Of a DNA stretch of 44,351 bases, positions 25,924 through 34,808 are shown piece by piece (within the stretch, counting starts at the first letter, position 1; every line of letters starts with the position of its first letter). Location of the stretch: the NCBI GenBank assembly GCA_947632395.1, contig CANRPA010000005.1:1-44351 (forward strand). The letters are read 5' to 3'. The notes beneath the pieces were generated by a model. It was not told the origin of the DNA. It made no database searches and saw only the letters and a program-made list of their open reading frames with translations. A program made the translations under genes and the position numbers. This DNA comes from an uncultured Bacilli bacterium. GTDB taxonomy: Bacteria > Bacillota_I > Bacilli_A > RF39 > UBA660.

Positions 25924-28900
25924 ATGAAATTATATGTAATGAATGGGAAACAAATAAATAAATATGCCTTACCATTTCAAAGTGAAGAATTTTATTCATT
26001 CGATTGCTTTTTTGATGGCTTTAGTGAAAAATGTACTATAACTTTACATAATATTAATAATATTTGGTACCTAAAAAGTAATGGTATGGTAAACGTTATA
26101 AACAATAATCAAAGTGTTTTAGATAAAATTCAATTAGTAGAGTATGGAATTTATTATATAAAAGTTCTTGGAATGAATAAATATGTTGGAATATATGCAA
26201 TGCCAAGTCAAGAAAAAAATTTATTAGAGTTTTCATACAAAAATATAAATAATATTACTATAGGTAATGGTTCAAATTGTAATATAAATTATAATAACCA
26301 ATTCATTTCAGGCGTGTATGCTACTATACAATTTAAAGCAAATGAGTGGATTATAAGTGGGAATGTAAACTCAAAAACTGGAATATTTGTTAATGATAAA
26401 AATGTCAAATCTGCAAAATTGAAGTATGGTGATGTTATTTTCATTTTTGGATTAAAAATAATTTGGATGCCAACTTTTTTAAAAATTAATAACCCTAACA
26501 ATATGGTTAAAATTACAGGGCTCAGTATATATATGAGTGAAGATATAGTTGATAATGTTAATGTACAAAGCGTAACTGATGAAGAATCTGCAATTGAATT
26601 ATATAAAGAGGATGATTATTTTTATCACATTCCTAGAATTAAAGAAACTATTGAAGAAGAAGAAATTTCAATAGACCCACCTCCAACTTCACAAATTCAA
26701 GAAGAAATGCCATTTTGGCTTACTTTAGGAACAAGTTTAACCCTTGTTGCATCATCTATAGTTATGATTTTTAATATATATAATAATGTTGTAGCAGGAC
26801 GAAATGTTTTAATGTTAATTCCACAAATAATAATGTTATTTGCAATGGTAGTTGGAAGTTTTGTTATGCCTAACTTACTAAAAAGATATCAAAAGAAAAG
26901 GGCTAAAAAAAGAGAAAAGTTAAGACAAACCAGATATAAAGAATATTTGGAAACAAAAAAACAAGAAATTGAAAAAATTTTAAGACATCAAAATGAAGTT
27001 TTACTTCAAAATAATTATAATGATATTAAATGTATAGAAGCTATAAGATCTAATAACCGTATTTTGTGGAGTAGAGAAATTTTTGATGATGATTTTTTAA
27101 ATATTAGATTGGGATTAGGAAATTTTCCCGCAAGTTTACATATTAATGCCCCAGAGGAACATTTTACTTTAGATAAGGATAATTTGTTTCAAGCAGTTTA
27201 TGATGTTGTTGATGCTTCAAAAATTTTAAAAAATGTTCCAATAACTTATTCCTTTCTAGAAAATAATATAAGTTCATTTATATTTAATAGTACTCAAAAA
27301 AATAATTATATAAACGATATAATGTTAAAATTGTTAACATTTCATAGTGGTACAGATTTAAAGATAGTTATTTTTACTAATAAAAATAGAGAAAATTTTT
27401 GGAATTACTTGAAAATTCTACCACATTGTTGGAATGATGAAAAAAGTGTGAGATTTTTTGCAACGGATTCTTCTGAAATTAATGAGGTATCAGCGGTTTT
27501 AGATGCAGAATTTAAACAAAGAAAGGAAATGTTCAGCAGTAATTCAGGTGAGTCAGAAAATATTGATAAGAACAAATGCTACAAAAATTTTATTCCATAT
27601 TATCTAATAATAACTGATGATTATCAAAATGCTAAAAATAGTCAAATAATATTGGATATTTTAAAAACTAAACAAAATTATGGATTTTCTTTATTAACTA
27701 TAGCAGATTCAATGAAGTCAATACCAAATAAATGTGAAAAATTTATTCAAATTGGTGAGAAAGATGGGTGCATATTAAATAAAGAATTAAATTCTAAATC
27801 ACAGCAAGAATTTTTAATTGAAAAATTACACACTATAGATATGGAAGAAATTTGCATGAAATTAGCTAATATTCCTCTTATGCCTAAAGATGGTCTTAAA
27901 GAGTTTCCAACATCTTTGCCTTTTTTAGAAATGTATAATGTGTCAAAGATAGAACAATTAAATATTTTAAATAGATGGCAAACAAATAATCCGGTTACAT
28001 CTTTATCAACTATTGTCGGTGTACATAAAGATATGGAATTATTTAAACTAGATTTGCATGAAAAACATCATGGACCACATGGCCTTGTTGCAGGTATGAC
28101 AGGATCAGGTAAATCAGAATTTATAATAACATATATTTTATCTATGGCTGTTAATTATCATCCATATGAAGTTCAGTTTGTTCTTATAGATTATAAAGGT
28201 GGTGGACTTGCTGGAGCTTTTGAAAATAAAGAAACAAATATTAGAATTCCACATTTAATAGGTACGATAACAAATTTGGATACTAGTGAAATGAATAGAA
28301 CGCTAGTATCTATAGATAGTGAATTAAAAAGAAGACAAAAGATTTTTAATGAAACAAAAGATTTGTTAGGTGAAAGTACTATTGATATATATAAATATCA
28401 AAGGTTATATCGTGAAGGAAGAGTAAAAAAACCAATGGCTCATTTGTTTATAATATGTGATGAATTTGCTGAATTAAAAAGCCAACAACCTGATTTTATG
28501 AATCAATTGGTTTCTACTGCAAGAATTGGTAGATCATTGGGTGTTCATTTAATATTGGCAACACAAAAACCTAGTGGCGTTGTAAATGATCAAATTTGGA
28601 GTAATTCTAAATTTAAGGTATGTTTAAAGGTTCAGGATAGAAGTGACAGTATGGAAATGTTGAAGAGACCTGAAGCTGCAAGTATAAAAGAGGCTGGAAG
28701 ATTTTATTTACAAGTAGGTTATGATGATTATTTTGATATTGGTCAGTCAGCATGGTGTGGAGCTAAATATGTTCCTGCCAATAAAATTATTAAAAAAATT
28801 GATGATTCTATTAGTTTTGTAAATAACACAGGATATACTATAAAATCAATAAATGATGCTGTAGTTAAAGAGGTATCTGCAGATTTAGGAGATCAATTAA

Positions 28901-30561
28901 CAAATATAGTAAAGCATATTTGTAATTTATCTGAAAAATACAATATTAAAACAGAAAAATTATGGTTAGATAAAATACCAGAGATTATTTACGTTAATAA
29001 ATTAAAAGAAAAATATAATTATAAAGCAAAACCATATTGCATTACTCCAATTATAGGTGAATATGATAGCCCTAGTACTCAATCACAAGGCCTTTTAAAT
29101 TTAGATTTGACATTTGGTGGTAATACTGTAATATATGGTCAAAGCGGAAGTGGTAAAGAAAATTTACTTTCAACAATAATATGGTCAACATTTATTGAGC
29201 ATACAACAGATGAAGTAAATATTTATGTAATAGATTGTGGTGCTGAAACACTTAAAATGTTTAGTAAAATTCCTCATGTTGGAGAAGTTGTTGATATAGG
29301 TGATTCGGACAAAATTTATGAAATTTTTAATTTAGCCTTTCAAGAAGTAGAAACTAGAAAAGAGCTTTTTTCTGATTATGCTGGAAATTATGTCAATTAT
29401 TGTCAAAATAGTGGTAATAAACTTCCTTTAATTATAATAATTATAAATAACTATGATAGCTTTATTGAATCGTATTCAAAATTATCTGAAGATGTACAAT
29501 CAATATATCGTGAATGTAGTAAATATGGTATAAAATTTATAATATCAACTGTTAACCCTTCAACTATACGTAGTAAGATGCTTCAAAATTTTGAAAATAA
29601 AATTTCTTTACAATTAGGTAGTGATGATGCTTATAGAAATTTATTTGGTGCTCCAAGAGGACTATTACCTTCTAAAGTCTTTGGAAGAGGAATTGTTCTT
29701 AAAGATAATAACTTTTATGAATTTCAAACTGCATATTTTACAAATCCAAATCAAATGAGTAATGTTTTAAGAACAGTATCTCAAAAATTAAACTCATATT
29801 ATACTAAAAAGGCAAAAAAAATATTTATAATACCTGAAAAGATTGGACTAAATTCAATAATTAAGGAATCAAAAGGATTATCTAAAATAGCATTAGGTTA
29901 TAATATTGAAAAGAAAGAAATTGAAACATATAATTTCATATCAAACAAAATAAATTTAATTTTGTCAGAAGAAATGAGTGAAAAAATAGATTTTATATAT
30001 GCATTAGTAAGACAATTTGCTATGAATGAAAAAACGAATATTATTATTCTTGATTTTGTCAATGCTTTTGAAAAAGAGATTTCTAACACTGTAAAATTTA
30101 ATAATAATTTTGATTCTATTTTTAATTCGATATATTCTAATTTAAAAAATGATAAAACAAGTAAAGTTAAAAACATGTATGTATTTATAGGGCCTGGTGC
30201 TATCAAAAACGTAGTAAGTGAAAATACTTATGAAATTATCAAAAAAATATTTACAAATGTAAATTCATTAGAAAACAATTTCTTTGTATTTGCAGATGAC
30301 TATGATAATATTAAAAATTTAAAATTAGAAGATTGGTTCCAATCTGGAGTCAACAATTCTAATGGTATATGGTTAGGTGAAGGTATTGCTAATCAAATGA
30401 TGATTAACGTTTCTGATTTATCTTTAGATGATAGAAAGAGAAGTTTCCCATATATGGGTTATACTATAGTAAATGGTAAAAGCAAATGTATAAAATGTGT
30501 ATTAGATGAAGAAATAAGTAATAATGAAGAAAAGGAGGCTATAGTATTAGATGAAAAATAA
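25924..30561 (+). CDS. essC: Type VII secretion motor EssC/YukBA
   Basis: 1545 residues. An N-terminal FHA-like region (about 105-185) is followed by two membrane helices (about 264-318) and three FtsK/SpoIIIE ATPase modules. Module 1 has a full Walker A, GMTGSGKS with K730, and Walker B FIICDE (D846, E847). Module 2 has GQSGSGKE (K1078): the usual Thr/Ser after Lys is Glu, and its Walker B is weak (IIIIINNYDS). Module 3 (about 1340-1500) shows no P-loop. Only the first ATPase site therefore looks fully active, as in other EssC proteins, where modules 2 and 3 bind substrates. ATG at 25924, eight bases after AGGGG, is preferred over the track start at 25906. Its end overlaps esaB by 11 bases. 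Confidence 0.95.
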   Translation: MKLYVMNGKQINKYALPFQSEEFYSFDCFFDGFSEKCTITLHNINNIWYLKSNGMVNVINNNQSVLDKIQLVEYGIYYIKVLGMNKYVGIYAMPSQEKNLLEFSYKNINNITIGNGSNCNINYNNQFISGVYATIQFKANEWIISGNVNSKTGIFVNDKNVKSAKLKYGDVIFIFGLKIIWMPTFLKINNPNNMVKITGLSIYMSEDIVDNVNVQSVTDEESAIELYKEDDYFYHIPRIKETIEEEEISIDPPPTSQIQEEMPFWLTLGTSLTLVASSIVMIFNIYNNVVAGRNVLMLIPQIIMLFAMVVGSFVMPNLLKRYQKKRAKKREKLRQTRYKEYLETKKQEIEKILRHQNEVLLQNNYNDIKCIEAIRSNNRILWSREIFDDDFLNIRLGLGNFPASLHINAPEEHFTLDKDNLFQAVYDVVDASKILKNVPITYSFLENNISSFIFNSTQKNNYINDIMLKLLTFHSGTDLKIVIFTNKNRENFWNYLKILPHCWNDEKSVRFFATDSSEINEVSAVLDAEFKQRKEMFSSNSGESENIDKNKCYKNFIPYYLIITDDYQNAKNSQIILDILKTKQNYGFSLLTIADSMKSIPNKCEKFIQIGEKDGCILNKELNSKSQQEFLIEKLHTIDMEEICMKLANIPLMPKDGLKEFPTSLPFLEMYNVSKIEQLNILNRWQTNNPVTSLSTIVGVHKDMELFKLDLHEKHHGPHGLVAGMTGSGKSEFIITYILSMAVNYHPYEVQFVLIDYKGGGLAGAFENKETNIRIPHLIGTITNLDTSEMNRTLVSIDSELKRRQKIFNETKDLLGESTIDIYKYQRLYREGRVKKPMAHLFIICDEFAELKSQQPDFMNQLVSTARIGRSLGVHLILATQKPSGVVNDQIWSNSKFKVCLKVQDRSDSMEMLKRPEAASIKEAGRFYLQVGYDDYFDIGQSAWCGAKYVPANKIIKKIDDSISFVNNTGYTIKSINDAVVKEVSADLGDQLTNIVKHICNLSEKYNIKTEKLWLDKIPEIIYVNKLKEKYNYKAKPYCITPIIGEYDSPSTQSQGLLNLDLTFGGNTVIYGQSGSGKENLLSTIIWSTFIEHTTDEVNIYVIDCGAETLKMFSKIPHVGEVVDIGDSDKIYEIFNLAFQEVETRKELFSDYAGNYVNYCQNSGNKLPLIIIIINNYDSFIESYSKLSEDVQSIYRECSKYGIKFIISTVNPSTIRSKMLQNFENKISLQLGSDDAYRNLFGAPRGLLPSKVFGRGIVLKDNNFYEFQTAYFTNPNQMSNVLRTVSQKLNSYYTKKAKKIFIIPEKIGLNSIIKESKGLSKIALGYNIEKKEIETYNFISNKINLILSEEMSEKIDFIYALVRQFAMNEKTNIIILDFVNAFEKEISNTVKFNNNFDSIFNSIYSNLKNDKTSKVKNMYVFIGPGAIKNVVSENTYEIIKKIFTNVNSLENNFFVFADDYDNIKNLKLEDWFQSGVNNSNGIWLGEGIANQMMINVSDLSLDDRKRSFPYMGYTIVNGKSKCIKCVLDEEISNNEEKEAIVLDEK

Positions 30562-30805
30562 AGTATTAGTTGAGATAATAGTACCAGTACTTGATGAAAG
30601 ATATAGCCTTTTTTTACCAATAAATAAACGTATAGGTAAAATAATTACACTCATTAATAAAGCAATAACAGAATTATCAGGAAATTCATATGTTTTAAAC
30701 AATAGTGCATCATTATACAACAGAATAACAGGAGTTAGATATCAGGCTAACATGTTGATTAGTGAAACAGATATAAGAAATGGTGCTGTTTTGGTTCTTG
30801 ATTAA
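30551..30805 (+). CDS. esaB: EsaB/YukD ubiquitin-like type VII protein
   Basis: 84 residues with the ubiquitin-like pattern of YukD: KVLVEIIVPVLDERYSLFLPINKRIGKII and the C-terminal ISETDIRNGAVLVLD. EsaB is a small cytoplasmic regulator or accessory factor of Firmicutes type VII systems. It overlaps the end of essC by 11 bases, with AAGGAGG inside essC, so the two are coupled. Confidence 0.9.
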   Translation: MKNKVLVEIIVPVLDERYSLFLPINKRIGKIITLINKAITELSGNSYVLNNSASLYNRITGVRYQANMLISETDIRNGAVLVLD

Positions 30806-30824
30806 TAGATAGGGGGGGAAAACT

Positions 30825-32498
30825 ATGATTAAAAATTTAAAAATATTTACTAATAAAAAAAATCACAAATTTTCATTGAAAAAAGGTGTTACCTTTGCAG
30901 CAATGACTGTTTTAGTTACACTACCACTTGCTGCATGTTCAAAACAATCAAATTTAAATACAAATTTTAACGATAATGATAATGTTTATAGTGTAACTGA
31001 TGAATACAATAATTCAAATTCAAAAGATGATGGATTTAATGATTTAAATTCAGAAGATGTTGGATTTGAAGAAAATTTTGAACAAAACTATATTAATTCC
31101 TTTTTGAATTCAACTATAGTATTTGATAATGCTGATGTTGAAAATCTCAGTAATAAAATCAGTTCAATTAATGTAGATTTTAAATATTCAAATTTTTATA
31201 ATCTAGATGCTGCAATGAGCAAATATAATAATTTAAAAGAGATTAATGTAACAAATAACAATATTATAAAAATAAATTCAAATGATTTATTTGATATTGT
31301 TAAAAAAAATAATGATGAATATATGAAATCCTATAAGGGGAGTAAATATACACCATTATCGGATTCATTATTAAAACAAATTTGTAATTACTTGACTTTG
31401 AGTATTAATAGTGAAGTAGATAGTCATACAAATTATTCTGATTTGAATGAAAAAATTCAAAAATTAAAAATATTTAATTATAATGATTTTGCTTATGCAT
31501 TTTATGATAATAACATAGATATATTAGGAGTTAGTGTTAATTCTATACAGACAATAAATGAAGAAAATTCATTAGAAAGATTAATAACTCATGAAGGCAA
31601 ACATTTTATGCAATCAATAAAAAATGATTTTGATGGATCGTATACAATGCGTTATGGAATAAGTTATAAGTGGGATGATTTAGCTGTTAATAGTTTATAT
31701 AATGAATGGTTTTTTGAGGCAAGTGCAGAACAATTAACTATTAATCAAATAGGAAATGAAGGAAAATGTTTGTATGAAAGCGGCATAAATTTTTTAGAAA
31801 TGATAAAAACATCAACTCTTTTGTCTGAGAAAAATGGAATAAATGATTTAGAAAAGATTTCTCTACAGGGTGATTTAAATAATTTATTTGATTATTTTGG
31901 TTGCAACACAGAAAAAGAAAAAATGGAAGTTTTAAAACTTATGTTTGCTTACAATATAATTATAACTACAGATCCACAATCTTCTGTTAATGAATTTTAT
32001 GACAATTATAATAAGGAAAGTGGACATAAACTTAGTTACATAGATAAATTGGATTATAGTGATTATTTATTAAGCCCAATTTCAGAAGTGCTTTCAAAAA
32101 AATTTTACAAAAATTTGATTTATTCAATTAGAAATAAAGAAATAACTATTGAAGAATTATTTTCAATAATAAGTGTATTTGAAATGCAACTTAATAAACA
32201 GTGTAGATATTATGAAAGTTCAAAGACTAAATATTTAGAAAGTTTATATACAACATATAATGATATACAATCTGAATTGTTTGAATGTATATCATCAAAA
32301 TTAAAAATTTCAAAAGAAGATATACAAGAACTATATAATGCTTATTATAAAAATTTTAATACTCCAAATATAAAGTTTATGTTAGAAGATAAAAATTCAT
32401 TCTATAGTGAATTGTATAATAAAAATAAGTATTTTAGAATGGATAGCATTAATGCATATTATAATAAATATTTATCAGGAAATAACAAGAAATATTAG
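30825..32498 (+). CDS. Lipoprotein with HExxH metalloprotease motif
   Basis: 557 residues. A basic N terminus and hydrophobic stretch end in the lipobox LPLAAC, with Cys38 as the lipidated residue, followed by an Asn/Asp/Ser-rich linker. In the middle is ITHEGKHFMQS (His256, Glu257, His260), a zinc-protease motif, and about 38 residues on EWFFEASAEQL offers Glu298/Glu302 as third ligand, as in gluzincins. It should sit on the outer face of the membrane. It lies between esaB and the WXG100-like genes with 19 bases after esaB, so it belongs to the secretion locus, perhaps trimming secreted substrates or opening the wall. No known family is recognised. RBS GGGGGGG. Confidence 0.7.
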   Translation: MIKNLKIFTNKKNHKFSLKKGVTFAAMTVLVTLPLAACSKQSNLNTNFNDNDNVYSVTDEYNNSNSKDDGFNDLNSEDVGFEENFEQNYINSFLNSTIVFDNADVENLSNKISSINVDFKYSNFYNLDAAMSKYNNLKEINVTNNNIIKINSNDLFDIVKKNNDEYMKSYKGSKYTPLSDSLLKQICNYLTLSINSEVDSHTNYSDLNEKIQKLKIFNYNDFAYAFYDNNIDILGVSVNSIQTINEENSLERLITHEGKHFMQSIKNDFDGSYTMRYGISYKWDDLAVNSLYNEWFFEASAEQLTINQIGNEGKCLYESGINFLEMIKTSTLLSEKNGINDLEKISLQGDLNNLFDYFGCNTEKEKMEVLKLMFAYNIIITTDPQSSVNEFYDNYNKESGHKLSYIDKLDYSDYLLSPISEVLSKKFYKNLIYSIRNKEITIEELFSIISVFEMQLNKQCRYYESSKTKYLESLYTTYNDIQSELFECISSKLKISKEDIQELYNAYYKNFNTPNIKFMLEDKNSFYSELYNKNKYFRMDSINAYYNKYLSGNNKKY

Positions 32499-32536
32499 AA
32501 ATAGCAAAAAAAAGTGTAAAGTTATTTAAAAAAATA

Positions 32537-32565
32537 TTGCAAAATTTTAACATGTGTGATATAGT
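32537..32565 (+). promoter_or_regulatory. Promoter of the WXG100-like gene cluster
   Basis: TTGCAA (32537-32542) and TATAGT (32560-32565) with a 17-base spacer. It lies between the lipoprotein gene and the first small helical protein, so the substrate genes can be expressed apart from the motor. Confidence 0.65.
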
Positions 32566-32606
32566 AAAGACAAGGTAGGTTTGTAGATAATAAGGAGTTG
32601 ATTGTA

Positions 32607-32900
32607 TTGACAAATGTTGTAGGAATAAATGAGCAAAAAATTGATAAATTAATCAATGAAATTTATTTCTACTCAAATAGAATTAAAATGGTTTTAGATC
32701 AGGCAGATTCTATAGTAGAAAATACAAATTCTTTTTATGATTGTGAAAGTGCAAAAATGTTTAGAAGTGCATTTGAGAAATATAAAAGGAACTTTAATAT
32801 TATCAACAAAAATATCTTAAGTTATTCTGACGATTTATCATCAGTTAAAAATTTTTATCGAAACAAAGCACAGATGTTTTCGGTAAATTTAAAAAAATAA
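32607..32900 (+). CDS. WXG100-like small helical protein
   Basis: 97 residues if TTG at 32607 is the start; the track's TTG at 32598 abuts the AAGGAG site, while 32607 has nine-base spacing. Two long predicted helices flank SFYDCESAKMFRSAFEKY, in the place where WXG100 proteins have WxGxSA.xF; here Trp-x-Gly is replaced by Tyr-Asp-Cys. The size and place suggest an EsxA-related substrate or chaperone of the type VII system. Family is inferred from pattern and context. Confidence 0.65.
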   Translation: MTNVVGINEQKIDKLINEIYFYSNRIKMVLDQADSIVENTNSFYDCESAKMFRSAFEKYKRNFNIINKNILSYSDDLSSVKNFYRNKAQMFSVNLKK

Positions 32901-32919
32901 ATGTTAGGTGGTGAAAAAA

Positions 32920-33282
32920 ATGGGACTTTTCGGAGGAATAGGAGGAACAACTACAGCAATGAGTAAAGGTGCTTCTGATACAGGAATATCTGATTTAACT
33001 GTAGGTATATCTATATCAGGTATGGAGGCTTACATTCAACAATTAAAAGCAGATTTATTAGATACTTCAATCGAAAAAATTAATGATACATCAAATATGT
33101 TGAATGCAATAAATTCTGGTTGGCAAGGAGCTTCAAGGGATAGATTTATTGAAGATTTTAATGCTGCAAGAGAAGCAATTGCAAACGATTTAAGAGCAGA
33201 GTATAATGATTTGGCTGCAAGATTACAAGAGTTACAAGATAATTATTTTAGACAGGATGATGAATTATATGAAAAATTATAA
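32920..33282 (+). CDS. WXG100 protein, likely type VII substrate
   Basis: 120 residues. A Gly-rich N terminus (MGLFGGIGGTTTAMSKGAS) precedes a helical hairpin with the WxG turn SGWQGASRDRF (W68, G70). The C terminus has the export motif YxxxD (Y109-D113 in NYFRQDDELY). This is the only protein of the cluster with both hallmarks intact, so it is the best EsxA candidate. ATG at 32920 is eight bases after AGGTGG; the track begins at GTG 32908 within that site. Confidence 0.88.
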   Translation: MGLFGGIGGTTTAMSKGASDTGISDLTVGISISGMEAYIQQLKADLLDTSIEKINDTSNMLNAINSGWQGASRDRFIEDFNAAREAIANDLRAEYNDLAARLQELQDNYFRQDDELYEKL

Positions 33283-33296
33283 GGAGGTAAGAAATT

Positions 33297-33794
33297 ATGG
33301 CAAATTGGAATGTTGAAAGTTCAAAATCAGGTTGGGCTACGAATTCGATAGTTAATAATTTTAAATCACAAAGAGAGTCTACTAGAAGTGCTGGAATTGG
33401 TTCGGATATGTGGAGCCAGGTTGTTAAAGGTATTTCTAATTTCTTTAGTGGTGGTGGCTATAGTGTTGTTGGTATAAATGCAACTAAAGTTGAAGAAATG
33501 AGAAATGCTATAAGAGAGTATGTTAGAGCTATCCAAGCACATTTAGATGGTATAGATCCAACAACTAATGCTAATGGTGCTTTTAAAGGTGAAGAAATAC
33601 AAAATGCTGTCAGAAGTTACGTAGAAAGATTGAAACAATATTCTAAAGACTTAACATCACAATTACTCGCATTTAGCGATAAGTTAAAAGATGTTGCAGA
33701 TGCATGGGAAGCATATAATAAAAGTATGGCAGAGAATGTTACTTCTACTTCTTCTTCATTTGGTAATAATGGTGCTTATACTGAACAGAAGTAG
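33297..33794 (+). CDS. Type VII-associated helical protein
   Basis: 165 residues, longer than WXG100 proteins. Residues 1-55 are Ser/Gly-rich with SKSGWATN and FFSGGG; residues 58-150 are two long helices joined by NANGAFKGEEIQNAVRSYVE, which resembles a WXG-type turn with Phe in place of Trp. A Ser/Thr-rich tail follows. AAGGAGG lies before ATG, 14 bases after the WXG100 gene, so the pair may be co-secreted partners. Not assigned to a named family. Confidence 0.65.
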   Translation: MANWNVESSKSGWATNSIVNNFKSQRESTRSAGIGSDMWSQVVKGISNFFSGGGYSVVGINATKVEEMRNAIREYVRAIQAHLDGIDPTTNANGAFKGEEIQNAVRSYVERLKQYSKDLTSQLLAFSDKLKDVADAWEAYNKSMAENVTSTSSSFGNNGAYTEQK

Positions 33795-33806
33795 TTGGTT
33801 GCGTTT

Positions 33807-34091
33807 ATGTCGGAATTAGATTTATTAAGCAGTTATAAAAATAAGTATATTCAATTATATAATGACATTAATAGAATAATAACTAATTTGAAATCTGCTA
33901 TTGATATGTTAGATTCTGCTTACAATAATTTTGAAAATTGCTATGTCGTGGATGATTATCCATACAATTCAGATGCAATAAAAAAAATTAAGCAAGAATT
34001 GGTAAATGAAAAAAATGATTTACAAAATAAAGTACTTTATTCAATAAATCTAAAAATTTCAGATTACAATAAAAGAATATCCAATTTATAA
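33807..34091 (+). CDS. YwqH-like (DUF5082-like) type VII accessory protein
   Basis: 94 residues from ATG at 33807; the track start (33795) is a TTG directly after the previous stop. An N-terminal helix SELDLLSSYKNKYIQLYNDINRIITNL, a short middle, and a second helix resemble the small coiled-coil DUF5082/YwqH proteins encoded beside LXG toxins. No toxin is visible next to it. The ribosome binding site is weak, suggesting coupling to the upstream gene. Assignment is tentative. Confidence 0.55.
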   Translation: MSELDLLSSYKNKYIQLYNDINRIITNLKSAIDMLDSAYNNFENCYVVDDYPYNSDAIKKIKQELVNEKNDLQNKVLYSINLKISDYNKRISNL

Positions 34092-34144
34092 ATCAATAAT
34101 TGATTTTATGCAGTTCACATATATATAAATAATAATCTGCAAGA

Positions 34145-34174
34145 ACTAGATTATGAATAATCTAGTTTTATTTT
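34145..34174 (+). terminator. Terminator within the WXG cluster
   Basis: ACTAGATTA / TAATCTAGT pair perfectly around TGAA and are followed by TTTATTTT. It splits the cluster into two transcripts or works as an attenuator, since no strong promoter is seen between it and the next start. Confidence 0.8.
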
Positions 34175-34187
34175 AGGAGGTAACAAA

Positions 34188-34478
34188 TTGATAAAAATTG
34201 ATACAAAAAAAGTCAATGAAAGTGGACATGATTTGATGTTGTTATCTGATGAATTAGGGCAATTAATAGATGAACTTTTTTTAAGGTTAACATGTATGAA
34301 TACTAAGACATTTGAATGGGTAGGTAAAGCAGCGGATGAATATATTAGAAATTTAAAAAATGAAAAAACTGAATATGTTATATTTAAAAATGAGTTACAT
34401 GATTTTGGAAAATATTTAACAGTTGTTGCAAATACATATGAATCAAAAATTGAAAGTTGTAGGTATGATAAAAAATGA
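34188..34478 (+). CDS. WXG100-like protein
   Basis: 96 residues starting with TTG, fixed by AGGAGG seven bases upstream. The helical hairpin contains TFEWVGKAADEYIRNL, with W44-V-G46 as the WxG turn. A C-terminal helix ends YESKIESCRYDKK; no clear YxxxD. A second, distinct WXG100 member in the locus, overlapping the next gene by four bases (ATGA). Confidence 0.8.
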   Translation: MIKIDTKKVNESGHDLMLLSDELGQLIDELFLRLTCMNTKTFEWVGKAADEYIRNLKNEKTEYVIFKNELHDFGKYLTVVANTYESKIESCRYDKK

Positions 34479-34789
34479 CAAAATTACTTTTAAATACTAC
34501 TTTTTTAAAAAAAAATGTTATTGATAAGTTAGATTTATCTATTGATAGTTTACGTCAATGCTATTCTACATCATGTCGTCTTAATGTTCCAGATGATTTT
34601 GAATATCAAAATATGTTAAAATCACTAACTTATGATATTAATAAAATCAAGAATGAGATTTCTAATTTTAAGGATTCAATGGATAATAATGTTATTACAT
34701 ATGATAGGACTGAAGATAGTTTTGTTTCTACTGCTAATAATTTAGGAAAAAATGTTATAAAAAAAAGAACAACATTAATGTTAAAATAG
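34475..34789 (+). CDS. Small helical type VII-associated protein
   Basis: 104 residues, overlapping the WXG100-like gene by ATGA. It has a Lys-rich N terminus, a middle segment with two Cys (RQCYSTSCRL) and a long helix (MLKSLTYDINKIKNEISNFKDSMD). No family recognised. The tight coupling suggests it partners the preceding WXG100-like protein, as small chaperones of type VII substrates do. Confidence 0.6.
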   Translation: MTKLLLNTTFLKKNVIDKLDLSIDSLRQCYSTSCRLNVPDDFEYQNMLKSLTYDINKIKNEISNFKDSMDNNVITYDRTEDSFVSTANNLGKNVIKKRTTLMLK

Positions 34790-34808
34790 AATAAAAGGTG
34801 GGATGTAA

